Below the pieces are notes generated by a model. It was not told the origin of the DNA. It saw only the letters and a program-made list of their open reading frames with translations, and did not search any database. A DNA stretch of 64,000 bases. Source: Scatosoma sp048465415 (lineage in GTDB: Bacteria; Bacillota; Clostridia; Christensenellales; Borkfalkiaceae). The stretch's first letter is position 1, and each line of letters opens with the position of its first letter. The position numbers and the translations under genes are program-made. Positions 9,779 through 18,105 of this stretch are shown in pieces. The DNA lies in contig DBFWLO010000009.1 in NCBI GenBank assembly GCA_048465415.1, positions 243,246 to 307,245 on the forward strand, in the 5' to 3' direction.

Positions 9779-11497
9779 ATGAGCAACCCCAGCACTGATT
9801 ATGCCGAGCTCAACGTCACCAACGACGACATGAAAGAATTGCTCGCCGAAGGTACGCCGGAACCCGTGGCGGAAAAAGCCGCCCCCGTGAAGAAAAAGAA
9901 CGTCGGCTACCGTCTTCTCGCATTGATTTTAACCGTCGCCCCCATCGTTTGCCTGTGCCTGCTGCCCGTCAAGCTGTTGATCAATACGACGGCGGGCTAT
10001 GCCGTCTACGGAGAAGCGACGCTGCTCGACGTTTTCCTCGCGCTCTTTAAAAAGAACGGTCTGAGCGAATTTTACGCGGACGCGGCGAAAGTCGTTTCCG
10101 GCGCGGCCTCTTCGGGCTTCGACGCTTATAAATTGATGGGTTTGCCCGTCCTCGCGATAGGCACCGTAGGCAAGGCGATGAGCCTTTTGCTGTACGCGGT
10201 TCCCGTCGTGATGGTCGTCACGGTCGTGCTCATGATCGTCGCCCTCTGCTCGGGCAAAGCGGCTCCCGCCCTGGCGAGAGCGATCGCCCTTCTCAATTTC
10301 TGGGTGTACGCGGGTTATGCGCTCGCTGTCCTGGCCATTTCGATGTATTACGCCAACATCGGCAGAACGCTGGATATTCTCGTTTTGGCTATCGCCGGCG
10401 CGTGCTTCCTGTTCTATCTGATTTTCTCGTTTATAAAGACGGGCAAAAAAGCCTGGATGACGCTGGTATTGTTCCTGTTGACGGCCGCCTTTGCGGGCGC
10501 TTACGCCTACGGGATCTCCCAATGCGCCGATTCCTTGAAGACCTTGTTCGCGTCCAAAGACACGAGCCTGATCAACGGTTTGGAAAAGGGCGAATTCTTT
10601 AAGTACGCTTTCCTCGGCGTCCTCGGGATCGCGGCGCTGGGCACGGCGGTCTCCTCCGTTCGCCTTTCCACGAAAAAAGGTTATACGTTCGATCTGATTC
10701 GTTATCTCCTGCACCTGCTCGTCGGCGTCGCCGTCCTCTATTTTGCCTTTACGGAAGACGCGCTCAAATCCATGCAGCTCTATGCGGGAATCGCGGCGGG
10801 CGTCGCGCTCGTGCAGATCCTTCTCGTCGCCATCGTTCTCGGCGTCAATTCCAACAAGAAGAAAGCCGCAAAGAAAGAAGGGGCGGAAGAGACGCAGGCC
10901 ATAGAAGAAGCGGCTCCTCAGGAAACGCCTGCGGAAGCGGTACCCGCGGCGGAACCGGAAGCCCCCGTACCCGCGGCGGAAGAAACGGCTCCTCAGGAAG
11001 CGGCGGAAGAGCCCGCGGAAAAACAGTCTCGGGAAGAACCCGAAACGGGCGTGTACGCGGAAGCGGTGCGTTACGACGGCTATCCCGCGGCGGAAGAAAA
11101 CGTACGGGAAGCGGAAGAACTCGAAGATCCCGCGGCGGCGGAATCGGCACAGTCTCAGGAAGAACCGGCCGCGCCTCAGCCCGCCCCCGTCTATAACTAT
11201 AACTTCTCGGCTCCCGCGGAGCCTCAGCCCAATGCGGGCGCGACGGCCGGGTACGACTTCTATAACAGCAGAAGTTTCGATCCGTTCATCGCTTCGCTCA
11301 ACGGCGACGAGAGAGAACAGTTCACCGAACTCTTCATTCTCAAATATAAAGGCGAAACGAAGAATCTGCCCGACTATCAGGTCGGCGGGGACAATACGGA
11401 ATTCTTCCGTAAGGTATTCATCTATCTCGGCCAGTACAGAGACAGAATCCCCGATTCCCTGCTTGCCAAAATGTACCAGTTCGCCGTCAGAAAATAA
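9779..11497 (+). CDS. unrecognised polytopic membrane protein with acidic linker and conserved-looking C-terminal module
   Basis: 572 residues, not assigned to any family I know. The first 40 residues are cytoplasmic and acidic. About eight hydrophobic helices follow between residues 43 and 356 (for example LLALILTVAPIVCLCLLPV and ILLVAIVLGV). Next is a low-complexity Glu/Ala/Pro linker (about 360-475) with repeated EEAAPQE-like units, then a compact soluble module of about 75 residues. That module begins SFDPFIASLNGDEREQFTELF and contains LPDYQVGGDNTEFFRKV. CCAGGAGATA sits before the ATG. It is monocistronic, with a perfect promoter and a terminator, so it is probably well expressed. A role in membrane organisation or cell-envelope function is possible but unsupported. 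Confidence 0.85.
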   Translation: MSNPSTDYAELNVTNDDMKELLAEGTPEPVAEKAAPVKKKNVGYRLLALILTVAPIVCLCLLPVKLLINTTAGYAVYGEATLLDVFLALFKKNGLSEFYADAAKVVSGAASSGFDAYKLMGLPVLAIGTVGKAMSLLLYAVPVVMVVTVVLMIVALCSGKAAPALARAIALLNFWVYAGYALAVLAISMYYANIGRTLDILVLAIAGACFLFYLIFSFIKTGKKAWMTLVLFLLTAAFAGAYAYGISQCADSLKTLFASKDTSLINGLEKGEFFKYAFLGVLGIAALGTAVSSVRLSTKKGYTFDLIRYLLHLLVGVAVLYFAFTEDALKSMQLYAGIAAGVALVQILLVAIVLGVNSNKKKAAKKEGAEETQAIEEAAPQETPAEAVPAAEPEAPVPAAEETAPQEAAEEPAEKQSREEPETGVYAEAVRYDGYPAAEENVREAEELEDPAAAESAQSQEEPAAPQPAPVYNYNFSAPAEPQPNAGATAGYDFYNSRSFDPFIASLNGDEREQFTELFILKYKGETKNLPDYQVGGDNTEFFRKVFIYLGQYRDRIPDSLLAKMYQFAVRK

Positions 11498-11513
11498 TCT
11501 CTTGTATATATAG

Positions 11514-11549
11514 ACAGCCGGCCTTTTTGAAAAAGGCCGGCTGTTTTTT
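11514..11549 (+). terminator. intrinsic terminator
   Basis: ACAGCCGGCCTTTTT pairs with its complement (11530-11544), followed by TTTTTTA. A-rich flanks mean it may also act on the convergent minus-strand gene ending at 11548. Confidence 0.88.
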
Positions 11550-12141
11550 ATTGCGGCTCTGCGCCGCGGTTTTCGGGAATTTGTTCTCCTTCGTTGTCTG
11601 TCGTCCACCGCAATCCCCCTTCGGCCGCGGCGCTCAACGCCTTCTGCAAGGCTGTGCATTTTCCTGAAACGAGGAAGAACGGCTCTTCCTTTACCTTTTT
11701 ATAATCGTCAAACACGCCCTCTTCCAGGAGAAGTTTCACGGGATAGGAGAATTGTTTTACAAGATCCCCGTAAGAGTTTTCCACAGCTTCTTTCAGGTTC
11801 AATCCGTCCTCGTCGCAATTCACCGCCCACCGCTGCTCTTTATGATCGTAATAAACGGATTCAAAGATCGGAAAGAGAATGACGACCGTTTCCTTCTCCC
11901 GTTCCCATACATAGTACGGAAATTCCTCGTTTTTTTCTTCCTCTGCGAAGTATACGCATCGTTCCATCGATAAACCGAGTTCTTTGGCGCACTCATATAA
12001 AAGATAATCAAAATCTTTTGTAATTCCCCAACTATATTTTTTGCCTAAGTCCCGATAATAAAACGACTTCTTATATTTTTTCCTTTCAAACGGCGAAAGT
12101 TTTAACGGCTCCTCGGCTTCTCTCTTTTCTTCGTCGGGCAT
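11548..12141 (-). CDS. hypothetical soluble protein, coupled to nitroreductase
   Basis: A 197-residue protein with no signal peptide or membrane helix and no family I recognise. It is rich in charged and aromatic residues, with a basic segment FERKKYKKSFYYRDLGKKY near the N-terminus and a tyrosine-rich middle (FPYYVWEREKE, ESVYYDHKEQRW). The ATG lies 3 nt after the nitroreductase stop, with GGAG inside the end of that gene, so translation is probably coupled. Its C-terminal tail is polar and probably disordered. Confidence 0.7.
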   Translation of the reverse strand: MPDEEKREAEEPLKLSPFERKKYKKSFYYRDLGKKYSWGITKDFDYLLYECAKELGLSMERCVYFAEEEKNEEFPYYVWEREKETVVILFPIFESVYYDHKEQRWAVNCDEDGLNLKEAVENSYGDLVKQFSYPVKLLLEEGVFDDYKKVKEEPFFLVSGKCTALQKALSAAAEGGLRWTTDNEGEQIPENRGAEPQ

Positions 12142-12144
12142 ATT

Positions 12145-12819
12145 CTACTCCGCCCAACGAAAATTTTCTTTGCCGGCGCCGAACTCGAAATGACATTTGA
12201 CGATCCCCACGTCGAGATCGCTGTAAGAGCCGCGCGGCTGCCAGATCGTGACTCCGTCCTCGTCATACTCGATTTTGAATTGCTGTTTGTTGAGCGCGGT
12301 AGGCGCGAGCATCGCCGCCCGTACGCCGCGCAGGAACCACTCGGGCGCGTCTTGGGGAAGCAGACAAATCTCTTCCGTCGGTTTGTTTTTATGCGGCGCG
12401 CCCTGCGTACGGCCGTACCCGAGGGCGACGACGCAAAAAAGTTTTTCCCCGTCCTTCACCTCGCAGGTTTTGCCGCACGCGCTCTTTTTGTAAGTCGCTC
12501 CCACCCAGCAGCTGTTGAGTCCGAGCCGCTGGGCGAGGAGCACAATCCGCTCCCCGTAATAGCCGAGTTTTTCCCCCGTTTCTTCCTTGTCCGGCCCGAT
12601 CATGGCGAGATAGTTTCTCACGCCGGAAAATAAACCGTAATGCGAGAAAAATCCGCCGAACGCCTTTTCCCGGTTGACGACGAGTTTCATGCGCAGCCCG
12701 CCTTCGTGATTGCACTTTTCTATTTCCCGTTCGAGCGCCTCGATCACTTCCGCAGACAATTCCTTGTCCGTATACTTTCTTACGGCGTGCCTTGCCGACA
12801 TCGCTTCAAAAATATCCAT
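12145..12819 (-). CDS. nitroreductase-family flavoprotein
   Basis: A 224-residue putative FMN-dependent oxidoreductase of the nitroreductase-like group. The N-terminal MDIFEAMSARHAVRKYTDKE has the conserved arginine-rich FMN-phosphate motif, followed by the dimer helix region LLAQRLGLNSCWVGATY and a VVALGYGRTQGAPHK segment. APTALNKQQFKIEYD near the C-terminus resembles the flavin-contacting PSAxNxQPW motif placed late, as in putative nitroreductases of the TM1586 type. Full length for that group. It has GGGGAGG before the start, its own promoter at 12841-12869, and a co-transcribed hypothetical gene downstream. Confidence 0.85.
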   Translation of the reverse strand: MDIFEAMSARHAVRKYTDKELSAEVIEALEREIEKCNHEGGLRMKLVVNREKAFGGFFSHYGLFSGVRNYLAMIGPDKEETGEKLGYYGERIVLLAQRLGLNSCWVGATYKKSACGKTCEVKDGEKLFCVVALGYGRTQGAPHKNKPTEEICLLPQDAPEWFLRGVRAAMLAPTALNKQQFKIEYDEDGVTIWQPRGSYSDLDVGIVKCHFEFGAGKENFRWAE

Positions 12820-12840
12820 TTGTTCCTCCCCTTTTTTCTT

Positions 12841-12869
12841 ATTATACCACTTATTCCCGCGCCCGTCAA
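12841..12869 (-). promoter_or_regulatory. sigma-A promoter of nitroreductase operon
   Basis: On the minus strand TTGACG (12864-12869), 17-nt spacer, TATAAT (12841-12846). Confidence 0.82.
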
Positions 12870-12884
12870 GCCTGCTGCGACGAT

Positions 12885-12916
12885 AAAAAAGACGCTCCGA
12901 AACCCGGAACGCCTTT
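12885..12916 (-). terminator. terminator of the partner-switching operon
   Basis: On the minus strand AGGCGTTCCG, loop GGTTT, CGGAGCGTCT (two G-U pairs), then TTTTTT. It lies 16-47 nt after the stop of the anti-sigma gene at 12932. Confidence 0.75.
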
Positions 12917-12931
12917 CGTTTTTAAAGTTTT

Positions 12932-13324
12932 TTATTCCTCGTCATCGTCGGGAAGAGACGCGCGGCCGGTAATTTTAATGAGCACGCGGATACTTCCGTC
13001 CTCGGTGAAGGAACGTTCGGTGCAGACGGTGTCCACGATGAAGAGCCCCCGGCCGCTCTCGGCGAACACGTCCGAACAGCGGCTTTCTTCGGGCGGGCAA
13101 AAGCGAACGGACGAACGTACTTTAAGCTCGATGAATTCGCCGCGGATTTCGCTCTCCAACGACGCCGCGCCGTCGGAATGCTGTAAGACGTTGCTCACCA
13201 GCTCGCTGACGACCAGTTTGCTGTCGAATACGCTGTCCTCCGGCACGTCGCTCTCCGCGAGAAAATCACAAAGCTGTTGCATCGCTTCTTTAAGAGCCTC
13301 GTAATTTTTCACTTCTACGAACAT
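12932..13324 (-). CDS. RsbW/SpoIIAB-like anti-sigma ATPase
   Basis: A 130-residue GHKL-fold protein of the HATPase_c_2 group, predicted to bind ATP and act as an anti-sigma factor or serine kinase. The N-box is visible as SELVSNVLQHSD (glutamate and asparagine in place) and the glycine-rich lid as ESGRGLFIVDTV. The C-terminus ends in an acidic DDDEE tail. It starts 63 nt after the sigma factor gene, last in the STAS - degenerate ATPase - sigma - ATPase cluster, with GCGGAGG before its ATG. Because the ATPase-fold protein upstream of sigma lacks an N-box, this one is the better candidate for the working kinase of the module. That assignment is inference. Confidence 0.85.
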   Translation of the reverse strand: MFVEVKNYEALKEAMQQLCDFLAESDVPEDSVFDSKLVVSELVSNVLQHSDGAASLESEIRGEFIELKVRSSVRFCPPEESRCSDVFAESGRGLFIVDTVCTERSFTEDGSIRVLIKITGRASLPDDDEE

Positions 13325-13387
13325 GGTTTTTCCTCCGCGGAGCCTTTGCCCCGCCCGCCTTTCGCCGCCGGTTCCCGGTCTTGTTCC

Positions 13388-14128
13388 TCAAACGGAATCT
13401 TTCAGGTTCTCCTTTAATTTTTGCAGTAATTTTCTTTCCATTCTCGAAACGAACATCTGCGAGACGCCCAGCCTTTTTGCCGTTTCGCTCTGGGAAAGTT
13501 CGTCCACGTAACGAAATTTGATCAAAGCCCGTTCGGTCTCGGACAAATCTTTCATCGCCGAGCGCAGCGCGTCCTTCACTTCCAAACGTTCGTAGCGGTC
13601 GTCGTTGTCGGGAAGGAGCGCGTAGAGAGAGTGCTCGGAATCGTCCTCGCCGGAGCCCGCCACGCCGTCGAGGGAGACGGTGCCGCTCACTTCGAGCGCG
13701 CGCACGACGTCTTCTTCGGAAAGCGCTAAACGTTCCGCGATTTCGCGGATACTCGGTTTGACGCCGTTTCTGCCTTCGTATTCCGCGGTGAAGGCGCGCA
13801 CGTTGGCGCTGATCTCGCTCAGCCGCCGCGGGAGCTTGATCACGCGCGACTTATCGCGGAAATAGTTCTTGATTTCGCCCGTAATCGTGGGGGTGATGAA
13901 AGTGGTGAACTGCATGCCGAGCGCGGGATCGAACCGGTCTATGCCGCGCAGGAGCGCTAAGGACGCCACCTGCTTCAAATCGTCGTACTCCACGCCCCGC
14001 CCCACGAATTTTTTAGCGAGGATATCGGCTATGTAGAGATAATTCTCGGCGATTTTATTGCGTACGGCCTTGTCGCCCGTCTCCTTGTACTGCCTGAACA
14101 GTTCGTTTACGTTTTCTTCTGCCATCAT
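13388..14128 (-). CDS. RNA polymerase sigma factor of the SigB/SigF/SigG group
   Basis: A 246-residue group 3 sigma factor. Region 2 (YDDLKQVASLALLRGIDRFDP, then FTTFITPTITGEIKNYFRDK) carries the -10 recognition and melting residues; VIKLPRRLSEI leads into region 3. Region 4 ends with ALIKFRYVDELSQSETAKRL and SQMFVSRMERKLLQKL. The start is taken at the tandem ATG (14128/14125) with AAGGA upstream; the frame extends to 14221 but would overlap the preceding gene. Whether it serves stress or sporulation cannot be decided from sequence. It is encoded between two ATPase-fold regulators and a STAS antagonist, so control by partner switching is expected. Confidence 0.92.
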   Translation of the reverse strand: MMAEENVNELFRQYKETGDKAVRNKIAENYLYIADILAKKFVGRGVEYDDLKQVASLALLRGIDRFDPALGMQFTTFITPTITGEIKNYFRDKSRVIKLPRRLSEISANVRAFTAEYEGRNGVKPSIREIAERLALSEEDVVRALEVSGTVSLDGVAGSGEDDSEHSLYALLPDNDDRYERLEVKDALRSAMKDLSETERALIKFRYVDELSQSETAKRLGVSQMFVSRMERKLLQKLKENLKDSV

Positions 14129-14162
14129 GGAATCGTCGTCCTTCGCTTTTTCAAAGCATCTT

Positions 14163-14525
14163 TCACGCTTCAAAAGCGATCTTTTGCACCACTCCCGCGT
14201 CGTCCGCGCTAAACTGCGCATTGCCGAGCAAAGCGTTCAAAAGCGCGTAGGAGATCTCGTCGTCGGCGCTCTTTTCTTGCGGCTGTTCCCGTTCGCCGCC
14301 CAGGATCGCGCAGGAAAGCGTTTCGCCGATCTCAAAATCAATCTGCGCGCAGCGGAATCCGTTGCGTTTTAAAATCAGCAAACTCTCGGTGACGCAGACC
14401 TTGAAATCCTCGGCGGAATCCACGTCGAAGCCCGCTAAGGCGCAAAGTCCTCCCGTAGCAAGCCGTACGGTCGTCAAATATTCGTTCGATAAAGGCAGAG
14501 AAAGAGAAAATTTTTCCATGCTCAT
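14163..14525 (-). CDS. degenerate RsbW/SpoIIAB-like protein
   Basis: A 120-residue protein in the gene position of RsbW/SpoIIAB. The N-terminal pattern SLPLSNEYLTTVRLATGGLC followed by AGFDVDSAEDFKVCVTES matches the start of anti-sigma ATPases. However, the N-box expected next (SExxxNAxxH) reads TESLLILKRNG, so the magnesium-binding asparagine is missing. No DxGxG or glycine-rich lid can be found. It is probably unable to bind or hydrolyse ATP and may work as a non-catalytic binding partner of the sigma factor or STAS protein. The ATG overlaps the STAS stop codon by 4 nt, so translation is coupled. Confidence 0.75.
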   Translation of the reverse strand: MSMEKFSLSLPLSNEYLTTVRLATGGLCALAGFDVDSAEDFKVCVTESLLILKRNGFRCAQIDFEIGETLSCAILGGEREQPQEKSADDEISYALLNALLGNAQFSADDAGVVQKIAFEA

Positions 14526-14830
14526 TCAATCTCCATGATCGTATTCAGCGAGCAGATCAAAAATAATTTTTTGATTTTCGGCTGTAAATTTTTCAGCTTC
14601 ATGACGCGGCCGTCCGTCTTGACGGTTTTGAGTATCTTGACGAAGGTGCCGAGCGTGGTGCTGTCGATAAAACTCAATTCGCCGCACTCGAACACGACGT
14701 CGCCGGGTTGCTTTTTGTAAGCCGCGATCACTTCGGCGTAAAAGGCGTCCGCATTGCCGGAATCGATGTCTCCGCTGAGCGCAATCGTCCATGTTCCGTT
14801 CGTCGTTTTCTCTATCCGCACTTCTTTCAT
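14522..14830 (-). CDS. STAS-domain anti-sigma factor antagonist
   Basis: A 102-residue SpoIIAA/RsbV-type protein. The STAS core GDIDSGNADAFYAEVI and the phosphorylatable serine in FIDSTTLG (Ser57) are in their usual places. In the known systems the unphosphorylated form binds the anti-sigma ATPase and frees the sigma factor. GGAGGG sits 6 nt before the ATG. It is the first gene of the cluster; a possible promoter is TTGAAA (14903-14908), 16 nt, TACATA (14881-14886), which is weak. It overlaps the next gene by 4 nt. Confidence 0.9.
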   Translation of the reverse strand: MKEVRIEKTTNGTWTIALSGDIDSGNADAFYAEVIAAYKKQPGDVVFECGELSFIDSTTLGTFVKILKTVKTDGRVMKLKNLQPKIKKLFLICSLNTIMEIE

Positions 14831-14955
14831 GGTAAACCCTCCGTTTTCCGTTTCGGCCGCACAACCCGGCCTATACTATATATGTACCGCATTTTCGCGG
14901 CCTTTCAAACACTTTTGAGATATTTTCTTTTGCGCCCGTCCCTGAACTTCTTATT

Positions 14956-15747
14956 TCAAAGGTAGGGGGCGAGATCGTTGAGCGAGTTGAGAACGAGATG
15001 GGGACGATCGGAGGACGCCGCGAGCATTTCCTCGGTCGTTTCCCCGGACAGCACTAAAACGCCTGTAAAGCCGCTGTTTAAGGCGAAGCGCACGTCGGTA
15101 TGCAGGCGGTCGCCCACCATCGCGATCTCGCCGTTTTCGGCGTTTAAAAGCCCTTTTAAAGCCTCTCCCATCACGGGATAAGGTTTTCCGCAGATCACGT
15201 CGGGGACGCGGGAGGAGGAGCATTTCAAAAGCTCGATAAACGAGCCGACGTCGGGCGGAAAAACGCCCTGCGCGGGACAGACCGCGTCCGGGTGGGTGGC
15301 GACGTAAAAACTGCCGCGCACTAAAAATTCGTTGATTTTTCTCAGCTTTTCAAAGGTGAGCGTCGTGTCGTAAGCGAGGACGCAGACGTCGGGATTCTCT
15401 TCCGCGAGCGCGATTCCCCGCGCCGCAAAATCCGCCTTCACCTCGTCCCTGCCCACCACGTACACCGATTTTCCCGCATGCGCGCGCTTCAAATATTCCG
15501 CCGTGGCGACGCCCGAAGTATACACGATATCCCGCTCGTCCCAAAAGCCGATGCGCTTCAATTTCTCCTTATATTCGTCCGGCGTTCCGGAAGAATTGTT
15601 CGTGCAGTAAACGAGTTTTTTTCCCGCGTTCCGCAGCCGCGAAAGCGTCTCTTTCATAGGCCCGATCGGGGTTTCGTCGATGTAGAGCGTGCCGTCCATG
15701 TCCAAAAGGAAAACACGCGTCTTTTTCAGCAGCTGCAAAATCGTCAT
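14956..15747 (-). CDS. HAD-IIA-type sugar phosphatase
   Basis: A 263-residue cytoplasmic phosphatase of the NagD/AraL/PGP group of the HAD superfamily. Motif I is DMDGTLYIDE with the nucleophilic Asp, motif II is the YCTNNSSGTPDEY segment, motif III uses a lysine in CGKPYPVMGEAL, and motif IV is MVGDRLHTDV. The GTLY/TNNSS combination is typical of the C2a-cap subclass acting on phosphosugars or glycerol phosphates. The start at 15747 has AGAGGG 6 nt upstream; a longer frame to 15855 would overlap the previous gene. It follows a glycerol-1-phosphate dehydrogenase homologue by 55 nt, as araL neighbours araM in Bacillus subtilis. Confidence 0.9.
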   Translation of the reverse strand: MTILQLLKKTRVFLLDMDGTLYIDETPIGPMKETLSRLRNAGKKLVYCTNNSSGTPDEYKEKLKRIGFWDERDIVYTSGVATAEYLKRAHAGKSVYVVGRDEVKADFAARGIALAEENPDVCVLAYDTTLTFEKLRKINEFLVRGSFYVATHPDAVCPAQGVFPPDVGSFIELLKCSSSRVPDVICGKPYPVMGEALKGLLNAENGEIAMVGDRLHTDVRFALNSGFTGVLVLSGETTEEMLAASSDRPHLVLNSLNDLAPYL

Positions 15748-15802
15748 GAGATGCCCTCTTTCCCTTTTGCCGTAAGGGTTTGCGGTCAATTTGTATGCAA
15801 AA

Positions 15803-16963
15803 TCAGAAATTTGCGTTTTTTTCAAGCAAAGAAAAGTCGCGCATAAGCGCCGCAATCCCGTTTGTCATAAGGGAAAGCTCGGGCAAACAACGCAAAACCC
15901 CAAAAAGCCTTTTTTCGTCCGTTTTTTGATCTGTTTTTCCGACGGAGTTTTCAAAAACGCGCCGCAAATTTTCCGTCTCTTTTTGCAAAACGGCCGCGCG
16001 TTCGCCGAGCGTTTCGCGGTGCTCTTCAAATCGTTCGGAACGGATTTTCAATTCTTCCGCCGTAGGAAAGTTAATTTGGTTTATAATTATCCCCGTCCCC
16101 TCGACCAGCTTTTTCGCATTTTCACAGCGCGCGTTGTAGTCCACTTTGCCGCCGCGGTAAAATCCGCTCTCGAAAAACAGCGCGTAAAGTTTCACGAGCG
16201 AGGAGACGCAGGCGAACAGCTGTCCGCCGCCCTCTTCTCCGCCGCAGATTTTTTCCGCGGCGCGCGCGAAGGAGAAAATCTCCCCTTCGGGAAAACCGTT
16301 CGCGAAACAATACTCCGCCGCAAGCTCCGCCTCGAACAGAGAACGAGCGTCGAAAGGAGAGACGACCAAAGCGGCTTCCGCCGCGGAGACCGCCGACGAA
16401 CACAACGGGAATAATTCTTTCGCCGCCTCTTCTCCGCCAAGAGCGAGACGCTCCGCCGCCTCCCACGAGAACAGCGCCGTCTTTGCCGCCGCTATGTAAG
16501 CGCAGGCCTCGCCGATCCCCTCTTTATCCCCCTTCATTCTCTCTTCGTCCGCGTAAACGAGCGCGGGCGGGGGCACGGGATAGCGCACCTCTTCTCCTTC
16601 CACGCGCACGTTCGCCGTTTTCCCCGCCAAACCTGCGGGCGCCGACGAAAGACACACGCCTACGAACGGCAGCGAGCGGACAGCGGCGAAGTATCTCGCC
16701 GCGTCTGCGGCGCGCCCCGCGCCGACCACGCACGTTACGCCGTCCGGCGCGTGAAAGAGCGGCAGTACGTCCTCGTCCTCTTTTACCACCGCCATGAGCT
16801 TTTTGGGCAGCCGTTTCGCCGCTTCGCCGACGCAAAGCGCCGTCTGTTCGTCCGCGAGCAGGAGAAATTTCGCCGCCGGGAAGCGGGCGGAAAGGAGCCG
16901 GGGCAATTCCTCCGCCCTACCCCATTCGATTTCGCATTGCAAAAGCGTCTCTAAAACGTTCAT
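15803..16963 (-). CDS. divergent glycerol-1-phosphate dehydrogenase-like protein
   Basis: 386 residues. The N-terminal Rossmann part (FLLLADEQTALCVG, then CVVGAGRAADAARYFA near residue 85) and the following PFVGVCLSSAPAG ... GKTANV ... VPPPALVYAD resemble AraM/EgsA-type NAD(P)-dependent glycerol-1-phosphate dehydrogenases. The metal ligands of that family are not found: the expected GDxxGK aspartate reads GIGEA, and the two C-terminal histidine motifs are absent. The C-terminal third is charged and helical. It is therefore probably a pseudoenzyme or has a changed activity. The ATG overlaps the hisC stop by 4 nt, and the HAD phosphatase gene follows. Confidence 0.65.
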   Translation of the reverse strand: MNVLETLLQCEIEWGRAEELPRLLSARFPAAKFLLLADEQTALCVGEAAKRLPKKLMAVVKEDEDVLPLFHAPDGVTCVVGAGRAADAARYFAAVRSLPFVGVCLSSAPAGLAGKTANVRVEGEEVRYPVPPPALVYADEERMKGDKEGIGEACAYIAAAKTALFSWEAAERLALGGEEAAKELFPLCSSAVSAAEAALVVSPFDARSLFEAELAAEYCFANGFPEGEIFSFARAAEKICGGEEGGGQLFACVSSLVKLYALFFESGFYRGGKVDYNARCENAKKLVEGTGIIINQINFPTAEELKIRSERFEEHRETLGERAAVLQKETENLRRVFENSVGKTDQKTDEKRLFGVLRCLPELSLMTNGIAALMRDFSLLEKNANF

Positions 16964-18033
16964 CGCTCAGACGAAAGCAGGTCTTTAAGCGCCGAAAGCA
17001 GTTTATCGTTCTGCTCCCTGTTCCCCACCGTGATGCGGCAGAAATTTTTGAGTTTCGGCGTATCCCAGAAGCGGACGAGCACGCCGCGCGCTTTCAGGCC
17101 TTCGTATACGTACCGTCCCCCTTTCTTTTCATAGCCCGCGAAGAGAAAATTCGAGACGCTTTCGGGCACCTCGAAGTTTAGCTTCAAAAGCTCTTCCCGG
17201 ACGCGGGTGCGCTCCATGGCGACTTTTTGCGCCGCTTCGCGGTAATATTCCCCGTCCTTGATTGCCGCCGCGCACACCGCCTGACAGAGAGAGTCCACCG
17301 GATAGGAATTGAAACAGTCCTTCGCCGCAAACAGACCTTTTATCAGCGCCGCGTCCCCGACCGCATACCCGCAGCGGATCCCCGCCAGCGAGTAGTACTT
17401 GGAAAAGGTTTTGACGACGAGGAGATTCTTATACGCGCGCGTCAGCGGCGCCAGGCTCTCCCCGTAAAACCCCATATACGCTTCGTCCGCTATGACGAGT
17501 TTGTCCGCGTTCTTCTCCGCAAACTTACGCATCGTCTCCTTCGGGATTCCCACCCCCGTCGGCGCGTTGGGATTGGCGACGAGCACCCCCTGACAATCGA
17601 GATTCGTAAACGCGTCCAGATCCATCGTATAATCGCGCTTCAAGGGCACGATCTGGTAGGGCACGGAGAAAAAATCGCAAAAGACGGGATAGAAAGAGTA
17701 CGTGACGTCGGCGAACGCCGCCCCCTTGCCGTCCTTATCGAAAAAGGCGGGGATCGAAAGCGCGAGCACTTCGTCGCTGCCGTTGCCGCAGAATACGTTC
17801 TCCCGCTCCACTCCCTCCGCCGCCGCGATCGCCTCCCGAAGCCCGTCCGCGTCGGGCGCGGGATAGAGCGAGAGCGCGGAGACGTCGAATCCGCGCAGAA
17901 CTTCCGCGGCCTTCGGCGAAGGCGGATAGGGATTTTCGTTGGTGTTGAGTTTGACGTACGCCCTGTCCTTGGGCTGTTCCCCCGCCGTGTACGGGGAAAG
18001 CGAGGACATGAATTTGCTCAGATAACTTTTCAT
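16960..18033 (-). CDS. hisC: histidinol-phosphate aminotransferase-like PLP enzyme
   Basis: A 357-residue fold-type I aminotransferase of the HisC group, which in histidine synthesis converts imidazole acetol phosphate and glutamate to histidinol phosphate. Visible are VKLNTNENPYPPSP at the substrate loop, ANPNAPTG, VIADEAYMGF, and the PLP lysine in KTFSKYYSLAG (Lys212) followed by GIRCGYAVG. The start at 18033 is preferred; the ribosome site GAAAGG is 12 nt away, rather far. No other his genes are in the window. Its neighbours are a G1PDH-like protein and a HAD phosphatase, so it could act on a different phosphorylated substrate. Confidence 0.88.
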   Translation of the reverse strand: MKSYLSKFMSSLSPYTAGEQPKDRAYVKLNTNENPYPPSPKAAEVLRGFDVSALSLYPAPDADGLREAIAAAEGVERENVFCGNGSDEVLALSIPAFFDKDGKGAAFADVTYSFYPVFCDFFSVPYQIVPLKRDYTMDLDAFTNLDCQGVLVANPNAPTGVGIPKETMRKFAEKNADKLVIADEAYMGFYGESLAPLTRAYKNLLVVKTFSKYYSLAGIRCGYAVGDAALIKGLFAAKDCFNSYPVDSLCQAVCAAAIKDGEYYREAAQKVAMERTRVREELLKLNFEVPESVSNFLFAGYEKKGGRYVYEGLKARGVLVRFWDTPKLKNFCRITVGNREQNDKLLSALKDLLSSER

Positions 18034-18105
18034 AATGATTCGATACCTTTCCGCATTCGGGAAATCAACGGCGCGAGGCGCCAAACGCACGCGTTCCGGG
18101 ACTGC

